Shown: positions 8,599 to 16,901 of the stretch, in pieces
Position numbering within the stretch: position 1 is the first letter of the stretch
Layout of the letters: every line of letters starts with the position of its first letter
Source: DAOTXK01 sp034435395
GTDB lineage: Bacteria > Chloroflexota > Anaerolineae > Aggregatilineales > Ch27
Direction: 5' to 3'
Assembly: GCA_034435395.1 (NCBI GenBank)
Contig: DAOTXK010000115.1
Location: forward strand, 1-39,584
Length of the DNA: 39,584 nt
Notes under the pieces: generated by a model
What the model was told of the DNA's origin: nothing
Database searches by the model: none
What the model saw: only the letters and a program-made list of their open reading frames with translations
Translations under genes and position numbers: made by a program

Positions 8599-9620
8599 GC
8601 GGCGGCGGACGGGATCAGCCGCTGGGCGTGGCCGTGGTCGGCCTGGGCATCGGCGAGCAGCACGCCCGTCGGCTGGCCGGGCTGGACCGCGTCTGCCTGC
8701 GGGCGCTGCTCGATCACGACGCGGCCAAAGCGCGCCGCCTGGCCGACCAGCTGGGCGCGCCGACTGTCCCTCCTGACTACGAGGCCCTGCTCGGCGATCC
8801 CCAGGTGGAAGCGGTGGTCATCGCCTCCTATGACGATGATCACGCCGCCCAGACGCTCGCCGCCCTGGAGGCGGGCAAACACGTCTTCGTGGAAAAGCCG
8901 CTCTGCCGGACGCTGGACGAGCTGCGCGCCATCAAGGCGGCCTGGGCGGGACACGGCGGGCGGCTCAAGCTGTCCTCCAACCTGATCCTGCGCGCTGCGC
9001 CGCTCTACCGCTGGCTGAAGACGCAGTGCGAGAGCGGGCGGCTGGGTCGTATCTACAGCGTGGACGGCGAGTACCTGTATGGGCGGCTGGAGAAAATCAC
9101 GGCGGGCTGGCGCGCCCACGTGGAGGGTTACTCGGCCATGCTGGGGGGCGGCATCCACCTGATCGACCTGATGCTGTGGCTGACGGGCGAGCGGCCGGCC
9201 ACGGTGTACGCCGCCGGTAACCGCCTCAGCACCGAGGGCACCGCCTTCCGCTACCAGGATTTTATCGCCGCCACCTTTGAATTCCCATCGACCATGGTCG
9301 GGCGGATCGTCGCCAATTTCGGCTGCATGCATCCTCACCAGCACGTCCTGCGCCTCTACGGCACCGGGGCCACCTTCCTCGTCGACGACGCCGGGCCGCG
9401 CTGGCATGAGTCGCGAGACCCGGCTCAGGGGGCCAGCCCTCTCACTCTGGACCCGCTCCCCGCCCACAAGGGTGATTTGCTGCCCGAATTTGTCCTGGCT
9501 ATACTCTCCGGTCGTGATTGGGACGCGCACACCCAGGTCCATTTTGATGCGATCAGCGTGTGCGTGGCGGCGGATCATGCCCTGGCGACGAACGCTCCGG
9601 TAAAGGTAACCTACATATGA
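8595..9620 (+). CDS. Gfo/Idh/MocA-family NAD(P)-dependent sugar oxidoreductase
   Basis: 341 residues. The N-terminal Rossmann fold has VAVVGLGIGEQHARRL (GxGxxG-like) and the catalytic-lysine motif EKPLC near residue 100. The C-terminal substrate domain contains GGGIHLIDLMLWLTG, typical of the family. The ATG overlaps the upstream stop (ATGA), implying translational coupling. The reading frame stays open 240 nt upstream inside spsF, but homology starts at 8595. In acid-sugar clusters this family oxidises or reduces UDP- or CMP-linked intermediates, and the exact substrate cannot be read from sequence. It overlaps the next gene by 4 nt. Confidence 0.9.
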   Translation: MSGGGRDQPLGVAVVGLGIGEQHARRLAGLDRVCLRALLDHDAAKARRLADQLGAPTVPPDYEALLGDPQVEAVVIASYDDDHAAQTLAALEAGKHVFVEKPLCRTLDELRAIKAAWAGHGGRLKLSSNLILRAAPLYRWLKTQCESGRLGRIYSVDGEYLYGRLEKITAGWRAHVEGYSAMLGGGIHLIDLMLWLTGERPATVYAAGNRLSTEGTAFRYQDFIAATFEFPSTMVGRIVANFGCMHPHQHVLRLYGTGATFLVDDAGPRWHESRDPAQGASPLTLDPLPAHKGDLLPEFVLAILSGRDWDAHTQVHFDAISVCVAADHALATNAPVKVTYI

Positions 9621-10780
9621 CGGCGAGGCGCGAAATACCGTTTGGGCGGCCCTGGATCACCGACGAGGACCGCCAGGCTGTGCTGGAGGTGCTGGGCGGG
9701 CATATCCTGACACACGGCCCGCAGTGCCGGGCCTTTGAGGAGGAATTTGTGGCCTTCATGGGCGGCGGCTACGCCGTCTCCACCAGTTCCTGCATGGCCG
9801 CCCTGCATCTGGCTTACTTTTATCTGGGGTTGGGGCCGGGCGACGAGGTTATCGTCCCGGCGCAGACCCACACCGCCACCGTCCACGCCGTCGAGCTGGT
9901 GGGCGCCCGCCCGGTTTTTGTGGACTGTGAGCTGACGACCGGCAACATCGATCCGGCGCTGATCGAAGGCCGGATCACCCCCCGGACCAGGGCGCTCTCG
10001 CTGGTCCACTTCGACGGCATCCCCGCCGACATGGACGCGATCATGGCGATCGCCGAGCGCCACGACCTGCGGGTGGTGGAAGATTCGGCGCTGGCCCTGG
10101 GGGCGCGGTATAAGGGCACGCACGTCGGGCTGATCGGGGATATCGGCACGTTTTCCTTCTACCCGGTCAAACACATCACCACCGGCGAGGGCGGCATGTA
10201 CGTCTCCCGGCACGCCGACGTGGCGGCGCGGTCGGCCCGGCTGCGGGCCTTCGGCGTGGACCGGCGGCACGACGAGCGGGCAATCCCCGGCCATTACGAT
10301 GTCACCGACCTGGGCCTCAATTACCGCATGAGCGAAATGCAGGCGGCGCTGGGGCGGGGCCAGCTCCGCAAAATCGATGCCATCCTGGCGCGGCGCAAGG
10401 CCAATTTTATGGCGCTCCAGCGGCGGCTGCTGGACGGCGTGGGCGAGCACGTGATCATCCTCGACTCCGCCGACCCGGACCGCGCCAGCAGCTACTATTG
10501 TATGACCGTCATCCTGCAGGGGGCGCTGGCCCCGCAGCGCGACGACCTCGTTCTCCGGCTCAACGCGGCAGGGGTCGGCACCAGCATCTACTACCCGCAG
10601 CCGGTCCCGGCCATGACCTACTACCGGAACAAGTACGGCTACGCCAGGGGGGATTACCCGAACGCGGAGCGGATCAGCTATCAGTCGATCGCGCTGCCGG
10701 TCGGCCCGCACCTGGACGAAGACGACATGGCGTATATCGCCGAGCAGTTCATCCTCGTGATCAAGGACTCTCTCCTATGA
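9617..10780 (+). CDS. DegT/DnrJ/EryC1-type PLP sugar aminotransferase
   Basis: 387 residues. It should transfer an amino group from glutamate to a keto-sugar nucleotide (LegC/PseC-like role). The PLP lysine is in FYPVKHITTGEGGMY. Upstream are the PLP-contacting STSSCMAALHLAY segment and the VVEDSAL aspartate region, and GLNYRMSEMQAALG is the usual family block. The ATG overlaps the previous stop (ATGA), with AAAGGTAA just upstream as a weak ribosome binding site. Length is normal. The context between an oxidoreductase and an SDR enzyme fits amino-sugar assembly before NeuB condensation. Confidence 0.93.
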   Translation: MTARREIPFGRPWITDEDRQAVLEVLGGHILTHGPQCRAFEEEFVAFMGGGYAVSTSSCMAALHLAYFYLGLGPGDEVIVPAQTHTATVHAVELVGARPVFVDCELTTGNIDPALIEGRITPRTRALSLVHFDGIPADMDAIMAIAERHDLRVVEDSALALGARYKGTHVGLIGDIGTFSFYPVKHITTGEGGMYVSRHADVAARSARLRAFGVDRRHDERAIPGHYDVTDLGLNYRMSEMQAALGRGQLRKIDAILARRKANFMALQRRLLDGVGEHVIILDSADPDRASSYYCMTVILQGALAPQRDDLVLRLNAAGVGTSIYYPQPVPAMTYYRNKYGYARGDYPNAERISYQSIALPVGPHLDEDDMAYIAEQFILVIKDSLL

Positions 10781-11799
10781 CGCTTGACATAAAAGGCCGG
10801 CGCATCGCCCTGGTCGGCGGCGCGGGCTTCATCGGCCATAATCTGGCGCTGGCGCTGAAGGCCGGGGGCGCGGATGTGCACATCGTGGACAGCCTTCAGG
10901 TCAACAACCTGATGTATTTCACTTCCACCCCGGAGCTGCACAACCGCAACCTGTACCTGCGGATCATCAATCAGCGGCTGGACATGATCAACGAGGCGGG
11001 TATTCCGCTGCACGTGCAGGATGCGCGCGACTATCACGCGCTGTCCCGCCTGCTGGCGGATATCGATCCGCAGGTGATCGTGCAACTGGCAGCGGTGGCC
11101 CACGCCGGACACTCTAACAAGGACCCCTACAGCACGTTTGACCACAGCCTGCGCACGCTGGAAAACGCCCTGGACGTGGCCCGCAACACCCATGTGGAGC
11201 ATTTTATCTTTTTCTCGTCCAGCATGGTCTACGGCAACTTCCGCACGCCGGAAGTCACCGAAGATCATCCCCTGGAGCCGATCGGCATCTACGGCGCGCT
11301 CAAGCTGGCCGGGGAGAAAATGGTCGTCGCCTATCAGCAGGTGTTCGACCTGCCCTACACCATCATCCGCCCCTCGGCGCTGTACGGACCGCGCTGCGTC
11401 AGCCGCCGCGTGGGGCAGATTTTTATCGAAAACGCGCTGGCCAACACCAGCCTGCGCGTCTTTGGCGATGGCAGCGAGCGGCTCGACTTCACCTACATCG
11501 ATGATCTGGTCCAGGGCACCATCCTGGTGATTCAGAATCCGGCCTCGCGCAACGAAGTGTTTAACATGACCTACGGCGAATCGCGGGCGTTGAAGGACCT
11601 GGTGGATATCGTCTTGAAGGAATTCCCGCAGGCCACGGTGGAATCGGTGGAGCGCGACCGGCTGATGCCCTTCCGGGGCACGCTCAACGTGGACAAGGCC
11701 AGGGCCATGCTCGGCTACCAGCCGCAGAATCCGATCGAGATCGGCTTCCCCAAGTACATTCAGTGGTACAGGGGGCTGGGCTGGAACGGGAACGGTTGA
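10777..11799 (+). CDS. NAD-dependent epimerase/dehydratase (extended SDR)
   Basis: 340-residue extended SDR. The NAD-binding GGAGFIG is at residues 12-18, the catalytic Ser lies in FFSSSMVYG, and the Tyr-Lys pair in YGALK. RPSALYGP and the DFTYIDDLVQG block place it with UDP-sugar epimerases/4,6-dehydratases. The start overlaps the preceding stop (ATGA). It may supply the 4-keto-6-deoxy or epimerised hexose used by the aminotransferase upstream. Dehydratase and epimerase cannot be separated by inspection; the usual dehydratase Asp-Glu pair before the YxxxK motif is not obvious, so an epimerase is slightly favoured. Confidence 0.88.
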   Translation: MTLDIKGRRIALVGGAGFIGHNLALALKAGGADVHIVDSLQVNNLMYFTSTPELHNRNLYLRIINQRLDMINEAGIPLHVQDARDYHALSRLLADIDPQVIVQLAAVAHAGHSNKDPYSTFDHSLRTLENALDVARNTHVEHFIFFSSSMVYGNFRTPEVTEDHPLEPIGIYGALKLAGEKMVVAYQQVFDLPYTIIRPSALYGPRCVSRRVGQIFIENALANTSLRVFGDGSERLDFTYIDDLVQGTILVIQNPASRNEVFNMTYGESRALKDLVDIVLKEFPQATVESVERDRLMPFRGTLNVDKARAMLGYQPQNPIEIGFPKYIQWYRGLGWNGNG

Positions 11800-11806
11800 G
11801 GGCCTC

Positions 11807-12550
11807 ATGCAGATCGGGCCGGATGACTGGCTGGCTGAGCAGTTGGGCCGGGCAGTATTTAAGGTTGTGGTGGAGGCGGGAGCGGTCGATCGCGCCGCCC
11901 TGCTGGCCCATAGCCAGGGGCAACGCCGGGCCTTGTATTACGCCAAAGTCCCAACCCTCGCCGTGGGGACGGTGGCCGCTCTGACCGGGGTCGGGTTCGG
12001 CGTGATCGACGTGAGTGTGACCTTTGACCGCTGGGCGGATGGGCGGGACGACCTGCCGGTCGCCGGGCCGGTCGCCGTGCAGCCGGCGGAGCCGGCGCAC
12101 TTCCCGGCGCTGCTGGATATTGCGCAGTCGTGTTTTGTCTACTCGCGCTTCCACCTGGACCCGGCCATCCCCCAGGCGGCAGCCGACGCCGTCAAACGCG
12201 CCTGGATCGAGAGCTACACGCAGGGCAGGCGCGGCGACCGGCTGTGGGCGGCGCTGGCCGAGGGGCGGCCTGCCGGCTTCCTGGCGGCGCTCGTCACGAC
12301 ACACCGGGATCAGCCGTGCGCGGTGCTCGACCTGATCGGCGTGGGCCGGGAATACCAGGGGCGCGGGGTGGGCCGGGCGCTGACAGCGGCCTTCATCCGT
12401 CATTATGGGGCGTGTTATGCGCCGGAGGGGGTGCGGCTGCGGGTGGGAACACAGGCGGCCAACATCCCGTCCGTGCGGCTGTACGAGTCGCTCGGCTTCC
12501 GCCTGGCGGAAACGGCGTATGTGCTGCACTGGCATGTCAACCGCCCGTGA
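11807..12550 (+). CDS. GNAT-family N-acetyltransferase (amino-sugar acetylation)
   Basis: 247 residues in two parts. The N-terminal region (about 1-80) resembles the accessory domain of WecD/sugar-amine acetyltransferases. The C-terminal GNAT domain has VLDLIGVGREYQGRGVGRAL (acetyl-CoA pyrophosphate loop, R/QxxGxG type) and the closing block NIPSVRLYESLGF. It should acetylate the amino group put on by the DegT enzyme two genes upstream, equivalent to LegH or PseH. It starts 7 nt after the preceding stop and is followed 24 nt later by the NeuB gene. An N-formyl or other acyl donor is possible. Confidence 0.85.
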   Translation: MQIGPDDWLAEQLGRAVFKVVVEAGAVDRAALLAHSQGQRRALYYAKVPTLAVGTVAALTGVGFGVIDVSVTFDRWADGRDDLPVAGPVAVQPAEPAHFPALLDIAQSCFVYSRFHLDPAIPQAAADAVKRAWIESYTQGRRGDRLWAALAEGRPAGFLAALVTTHRDQPCAVLDLIGVGREYQGRGVGRALTAAFIRHYGACYAPEGVRLRVGTQAANIPSVRLYESLGFRLAETAYVLHWHVNRP

Positions 12551-12574
12551 CCGGGCAAAGACGGGACCAGGGAC

Positions 12575-13585
12575 GTGAAACTCTTCGGCAAAGACCTCAC
12601 CCAGGATGTCGTCATCGTGGCGGAGATCGGCTCCAACCACGAGGGCGATCCGACCAAGGCGCTGGAACTGGTGGCCCTGGCGGCGGAGGTGGGCGCGGAC
12701 GCGGTTAAGTTCCAGACCATCCGGCCCCGGCAGCTGGTGACGACCTCCCAGCCGGAGCGCTTCGCCCAGTTGAGCCGCTTCGCGCTGGCGGAGGACGATT
12801 TCCTCCGGCTGGCGGCGGAGGCCGAGCGGCTGGGGGTGGGCTTTTTCTCCGCTCCTTTTGACCCCGAATCCGCCGCGTTTCTGGCCGGCTTCTGCCCGGC
12901 GCTGAAGCTGGCCTCCAGCGAGCTGACCTTTGAGCCGCTGGTGCGGATGGCCGCCCGGACGGGCCGTCCGCTGATCATCTCCACTGGCCTGGGCACGGTG
13001 GAAGAGATCGCGCGGACGCTCGACTGGGTTCAGGCCGAGATCGGGGACGTTCCCCTCCAGGAGCGGGTGGTGCTGCTGCAATGCGTGGTGGCCTATCCCA
13101 CACCCATCGAGCAGGCCAATGTGCTGTCCGTGCCCTTTTTGCGGGACCGCTTCGGCGTGCTGAGCGGCTACTCCGACCATACGCTGGGCCTGAACGCCTG
13201 CCGGGCCGCCGCCGCGCTGGGGGCGTGCCTGATCGAAAAACACTTCACCGATCGGAAGGAAGGCCGCGCCTTCCGCGATCATCAGCTGTCCGCCGACCCG
13301 GCGGATTTCCGGCAGTTGGTGAAGGATGTGCGGGAGATTCGGGCCGCGCTGGGCGTCCGGGACAAGCTCCGCGCCGAAGCCGAACTGCCGAATCTGCTGG
13401 CGGTGCGCAAGGGGCTGGTCGCCGCCCGCGACCTTCCGGCGGGGGCGATTCTCACCCGGGAGGACATCGGTTATGCCCGCCCGGCCACCCACTTCCGCGC
13501 CGACCAGATCGAAGAGGTCATCGGGCGCGCCCTGACCGCGCCGCTGGCCGAGGGCAACCTGATCACCGAGGACGTGCTGGCGTAG
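12575..13585 (+). CDS. neuB: NeuB-type N-acylneuraminate/nonulosonate synthase with SAF domain
   Basis: 336 residues. It condenses phosphoenolpyruvate with an N-acylated aldo-hexose to give a nine-carbon acid sugar. The TIM-barrel opens with VAEIGSNHEGDPTKA and VKFQTI. KLASSELTF and the metal-binding region SGYSDHTLG (about 192-200) follow, with EKHFTDRKEGRAFRDH after that. The C-terminal SAF (antifreeze-like) domain covers about 270-336 (RKGLVAARDLPAGAILTREDI). GTG start; the ribosome binding site is weak. Both domains and normal length argue for an active enzyme. Whether the product is sialic, legionaminic or pseudaminic acid cannot be told from sequence alone. Confidence 0.93.
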   Translation: MKLFGKDLTQDVVIVAEIGSNHEGDPTKALELVALAAEVGADAVKFQTIRPRQLVTTSQPERFAQLSRFALAEDDFLRLAAEAERLGVGFFSAPFDPESAAFLAGFCPALKLASSELTFEPLVRMAARTGRPLIISTGLGTVEEIARTLDWVQAEIGDVPLQERVVLLQCVVAYPTPIEQANVLSVPFLRDRFGVLSGYSDHTLGLNACRAAAALGACLIEKHFTDRKEGRAFRDHQLSADPADFRQLVKDVREIRAALGVRDKLRAEAELPNLLAVRKGLVAARDLPAGAILTREDIGYARPATHFRADQIEEVIGRALTAPLAEGNLITEDVLA

Positions 13586-13643
13586 GGGCGGGGCCACCTC
13601 CCTCCCCGCCTGCCGGGCCGTCACGGGCGAAAGAGAGCGCTTG

Positions 13644-15476
13644 ATGTGCGGCATCGCCGGATACATCGGCACACGAGGGCTTGACCAGGAGACCCTGACC
13701 GCCTGCCTGGCCCTGATGCGCCGCCGGGGGCCGGACCACGCGGCCATTTATACCCATACCGCGCCCACAGGCCACCACGTCTGCCTGCTGCACAGCCGCC
13801 TGAGCATCATCGACCTGGACGAGCGCGCCCACCAGCCCTACCGCATCGGCTCGAACGTGCTGGTCTACAACGGCGAGCTGTACAACTACGTTGAGCTGCG
13901 GGAGGAGCTGCGCGCCGCCGGATACGACTTCCACACCACCTCGGATACCGAGGTGCTGCTGCGCCTGATCACCCACGGCGGCTGGCGGGCGCTCGACCGG
14001 GGCGAGGGGATGTGGGCCTTTGCCATGTATGACGAGGCGGACGGCTCGCTGCTGCTCAGCCGCGACCGCTTCGGCGAGAAACCGCTCTATCTCTACCGGG
14101 ACGGGACCGGCCTGTACTTCGGCTCGGAGGTGAAGTTCATCGCCGCGCTGCTAGGGCGTCGCCTCCCGGTGAACGTCAACCATCTCTACCGTTACCTGGT
14201 CAACGGCTATAAAGCGCTCTACAAAGGGCGCGAGACCTTCTTTCAGGGGCTGGAGGAGCTTCCACCGGCCTCGGTGCTGCTCCTTGAGGGGGAGGGCCAG
14301 GAGGAACAGCACCGGTACTGGGTGCCGGTCTCGGTCCAGGACGAGGCCATGACCTACGACGAGGCCGTCAACGTGGCCCGGCAGGCGCTGCTGCGCTCGG
14401 TTGAGCTGCGGCTGCGCGCCGACGTGCCGCTGGCCTTTTGCATGAGCGGCGGCGTCGACTCCAACGCCCTGATCAGCATCGCCAAAAACGTCTTTGGCTA
14501 CGACGTGCACGGCTTCACCATCGTCAACCAGGACCAGCGCTACGACGAGTGGGCCTTCGTCCAGCACGCGGTGGAGACGCAGGGCCTGCGCCACACCGCC
14601 ATCCCGCTGAGCACGGCGGACTTTCTGCCCCAACTGCGGACGCTGGTCCGGCAGCACGACGCGCCGGTGTACACCATCTCCTATTACGTCCACTGGCTGC
14701 TGATGAAAAGCGTCGCCGCGCATGGGTACCGCATCGCCATCAGCGGCACGGGGGCGGACGAACTGTTCAGTGGCTACTATGACCACCACAACCTGTACCT
14801 GGCGGCGGTCGCTGACGACCCGGCGCGCTTTGAGGCGGCCCTGGCCGGCTGGCAGCAACACATCGCGCCCCTGGTGCGCAACCCCTTCCTGCAAAACCCG
14901 CGCGTCTTCATCGACAACCCGGCCCTGCGCGATCACATCTACCTGAACGCCGCCGACTTCGCCACCTATCTCTATGACGGCTGGGCGGAGCCGTTCGCCG
15001 AAGCCGAGTACACCGATAACCTGCTGCGCAACCGGATGTTAAACGAACTGTTCCACGAGGCGGTGCCGGTCATCCTGCATGAGGACGATCTCAACGCCAT
15101 GTATTATTCCATCGAGAACCGCTCGCCGTTCCTGGACCGGCACCTGTTTGACTGCTGCCAGCGCGTCCCCACCCGGCACCTGATCCGGGACGGGGCGGCC
15201 AAGGCGGTGCTGCGGGACGCCCTGCGCGGCATCGCCCCGGACTTCATCCTGGACAACCGGCGTAAGGTAGGCTTCAACGCCCCGATCTTCGACCTGCTGG
15301 ACGGGCGCGACCCGGCGGTGCGCGCCTACCTGCTGGACGACAGCCCGATCTACGCCCACGTCCGGCGGGAGAAGATCGCCGCCCTGCTGGACAAACCAAC
15401 CCTGCCCAACAGCGAGAGCAAGTTTCTGTTTTACTTCCTCAACAGCAAACTGTTTCTGGAGGAGTTTGCGGTGTGA
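13644..15476 (+). CDS. asnB: Asparagine-synthase-like glutamine amidotransferase (AsnB family)
   Basis: 610 residues. The N-terminal class II glutaminase domain (2 to about 205) must expose Cys2, which fixes the start at the ATG of 13644 (M-C-G-I-A-G-Y) rather than the TTG one codon earlier. RLSIIDLDERAHQPY and YNGELYNY are glutaminase blocks. The synthase domain has the PP-loop SGGVDS at 268-273 and a late ENRSPFLDRHL motif. It can make asparagine, but homologues inside O-antigen clusters are thought to amidate sugar carboxylates. Its place between neuB and the WbuY/Z/X set favours sugar amidation. It sits 58 nt after neuB, a larger gap than elsewhere in the operon. Confidence 0.88.
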   Translation: MCGIAGYIGTRGLDQETLTACLALMRRRGPDHAAIYTHTAPTGHHVCLLHSRLSIIDLDERAHQPYRIGSNVLVYNGELYNYVELREELRAAGYDFHTTSDTEVLLRLITHGGWRALDRGEGMWAFAMYDEADGSLLLSRDRFGEKPLYLYRDGTGLYFGSEVKFIAALLGRRLPVNVNHLYRYLVNGYKALYKGRETFFQGLEELPPASVLLLEGEGQEEQHRYWVPVSVQDEAMTYDEAVNVARQALLRSVELRLRADVPLAFCMSGGVDSNALISIAKNVFGYDVHGFTIVNQDQRYDEWAFVQHAVETQGLRHTAIPLSTADFLPQLRTLVRQHDAPVYTISYYVHWLLMKSVAAHGYRIAISGTGADELFSGYYDHHNLYLAAVADDPARFEAALAGWQQHIAPLVRNPFLQNPRVFIDNPALRDHIYLNAADFATYLYDGWAEPFAEAEYTDNLLRNRMLNELFHEAVPVILHEDDLNAMYYSIENRSPFLDRHLFDCCQRVPTRHLIRDGAAKAVLRDALRGIAPDFILDNRRKVGFNAPIFDLLDGRDPAVRAYLLDDSPIYAHVRREKIAALLDKPTLPNSESKFLFYFLNSKLFLEEFAV

Positions 15477-15482
15477 TATAAT
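15474..15482 (+). promoter_or_regulatory. Extended -10 promoter inside the operon, before wbuY
   Basis: TGATATAAT overlaps the asnB stop codon and gives a TGnTATAAT extended -10, 53 nt upstream of the wbuY start. The -35 position holds only TTTCTG. It would allow the amidation genes wbuY-wbuZ-wbuX to be transcribed separately from the upstream sugar genes. Confidence 0.5.
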
Positions 15483-15534
15483 GCCGCCTTTATGAGGGCG
15501 GATGTTGAGACCACGCGCGGGAGCATCAACTGCC

Positions 15535-16149
15535 ATGATCGTGATCATCGATTACGGCCTGGGTAACCTGCGGTCGGTGGCCGGGGCTGTGGAGAAAGTG
15601 GGCTATCAGCCGGTCATCTCCGGTCGCCCGGAAGACCTGGAGCGGGCGGACAAGTTGATCCTGCCCGGCGTGGGGGCCTTCGGCGACGGCATGGCCAACC
15701 TGCGCCGGTTGGGGCTGGTCGAGCCGCTGACCGAGTTAGTGGTGGAGGGCGGCCGGCCGATCCTGGGGATATGCCTGGGGGCGCAGTTGATCGCCCGCGA
15801 GAGCCACGAATTTGGCTGGCACCAGGGCCTGGGCTGGATCGACGCCTCGGTCATCCGGCTGGAACCGGACGACCCATCCCTGCGCATCCCGCACGTGGGC
15901 TGGAATGATATGGAGCAGGTGCGCGCCAGCGTGCTGTATGAGGGCGTTCCCCCAGATGCCCTGTTTTATTTCGTGCACAGCTACCACATCGCCTGCGCTG
16001 ACCCCGCCATCGTGATCGGCGAGTGCGAATACGGGCAGCGCTTCACCGCCGCCTTCCAGCAGGAGAATATCTACGGCACCCAGTTCCACCCGGAGAAGAG
16101 CCAGTTACATGGCCTGACGTTGCTGAAGAACTTCCTGGATAAAGCCTGA
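15535..16149 (+). CDS. wbuY: WbuY/HisH2-type glutaminase subunit of sugar amidation
   Basis: 204-residue class I glutamine amidotransferase. The triad is complete: Cys80 in GICLGAQ (usually GICLGMQ in HisH), with His185 and Glu187 in FHPEKS. It begins with the HisH-type IDYGLGNLRS. It should release ammonia from glutamine and pass it through the WbuZ barrel to WbuX. A TTG-started upstream extension to 15502 lacks homology, and the ATG at 15535 has GGGAG about 11 nt upstream. No other histidine genes are present in the window, so a role in the sugar pathway is far more likely than histidine synthesis. Confidence 0.9.
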   Translation: MIVIIDYGLGNLRSVAGAVEKVGYQPVISGRPEDLERADKLILPGVGAFGDGMANLRRLGLVEPLTELVVEGGRPILGICLGAQLIARESHEFGWHQGLGWIDASVIRLEPDDPSLRIPHVGWNDMEQVRASVLYEGVPPDALFYFVHSYHIACADPAIVIGECEYGQRFTAAFQQENIYGTQFHPEKSQLHGLTLLKNFLDKA

Positions 16150-16152
16150 GCC

Positions 16153-16899
16153 ATGCTGAGAAAACGACTGATCACCGTTCTCACGCTCAACGATGGCGTG
16201 TTATTCCGCACCAGGAACTTCCAGCCGGATTACCGCTATACGTTGAACTTTGTGGATACCTGGTCGGTGGACGAGATCGTGGTGCTGGACATCACGCGAC
16301 CGGGCCAGGGTCGGCGGGAGAATTTCTACGACGTGGTCTCGGCGGTGGCGCGGAACTGTTTCGTGCCCATCACCGCCGGGGGTGGCGTCCGGACCATCGA
16401 GGATTTTAAGATATTGCTCAGCGTTGGCGCGGACAAGGTCGCCGTCAATACCGGCGCGGTGCAAAACCCGGAGCTGATCACCGAGGGTGCTCGGCTGTAT
16501 GGCGCGCAGTGCGTGGTCGTCTCCGTGGACGCCCGCCAGAGCGAACGGCTCGGCTACGAGGTTTTCACCACCTTTGGCACGCAGCCGACCGGCCTGCATC
16601 CCGCCGACTGGGCCAGGCAGGCCCAGATGCTGGGCGCTGGCGAAATTCTGATCACGTCGATTGACCGCGATGGCATGCTGGAAGGTTATGACAATGCGCT
16701 GAACCGCCTCGTCGCCGCAGCGGTGGACATCCCGGTGCTGGTCTGCGGGGGGGCCGGCAAGTGGCAGGACTTCGTCGATGGCTTTGTGGAGGGCCAGGCT
16801 TCCGCCGTGTGCACGACCAATATCTACCATTTCACCGAGACCAGTATCAAAAGCGCCAAAAAGTACCTGCACAGCGCCCATATTCCGGTGAGAGTGTGA
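16153..16899 (+). CDS. wbuZ: WbuZ/HisF2-type subunit of sugar amidation, lacking catalytic Asp11
   Basis: 248-residue (beta/alpha)8 protein close to HisF. In true HisF the first strand ends in CLD with catalytic Asp11. Here it reads ITVLTLNDG, so position 11 is Thr. The second catalytic Asp is kept (Asp126 in VSVDARQ), as are AGGGVR and SIDRDG. Loss of Asp11 means it is unlikely to make imidazole glycerol phosphate and fits the WbuZ group, where the barrel serves as ammonia channel. It starts 3 nt after wbuY and is followed by wbuX after 2 nt, a tight three-gene unit. Confidence 0.9.
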   Translation: MLRKRLITVLTLNDGVLFRTRNFQPDYRYTLNFVDTWSVDEIVVLDITRPGQGRRENFYDVVSAVARNCFVPITAGGGVRTIEDFKILLSVGADKVAVNTGAVQNPELITEGARLYGAQCVVVSVDARQSERLGYEVFTTFGTQPTGLHPADWARQAQMLGAGEILITSIDRDGMLEGYDNALNRLVAAAVDIPVLVCGGAGKWQDFVDGFVEGQASAVCTTNIYHFTETSIKSAKKYLHSAHIPVRV

Positions 16900-16901
16900 C
16901 G

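Noticed and set aside
15535..16899. Histidine biosynthesis genes hisH and hisF
   Set aside because: The HisF-like protein lacks Asp11, no other his genes are nearby, and the PP-loop amidotransferase wbuX follows directly.
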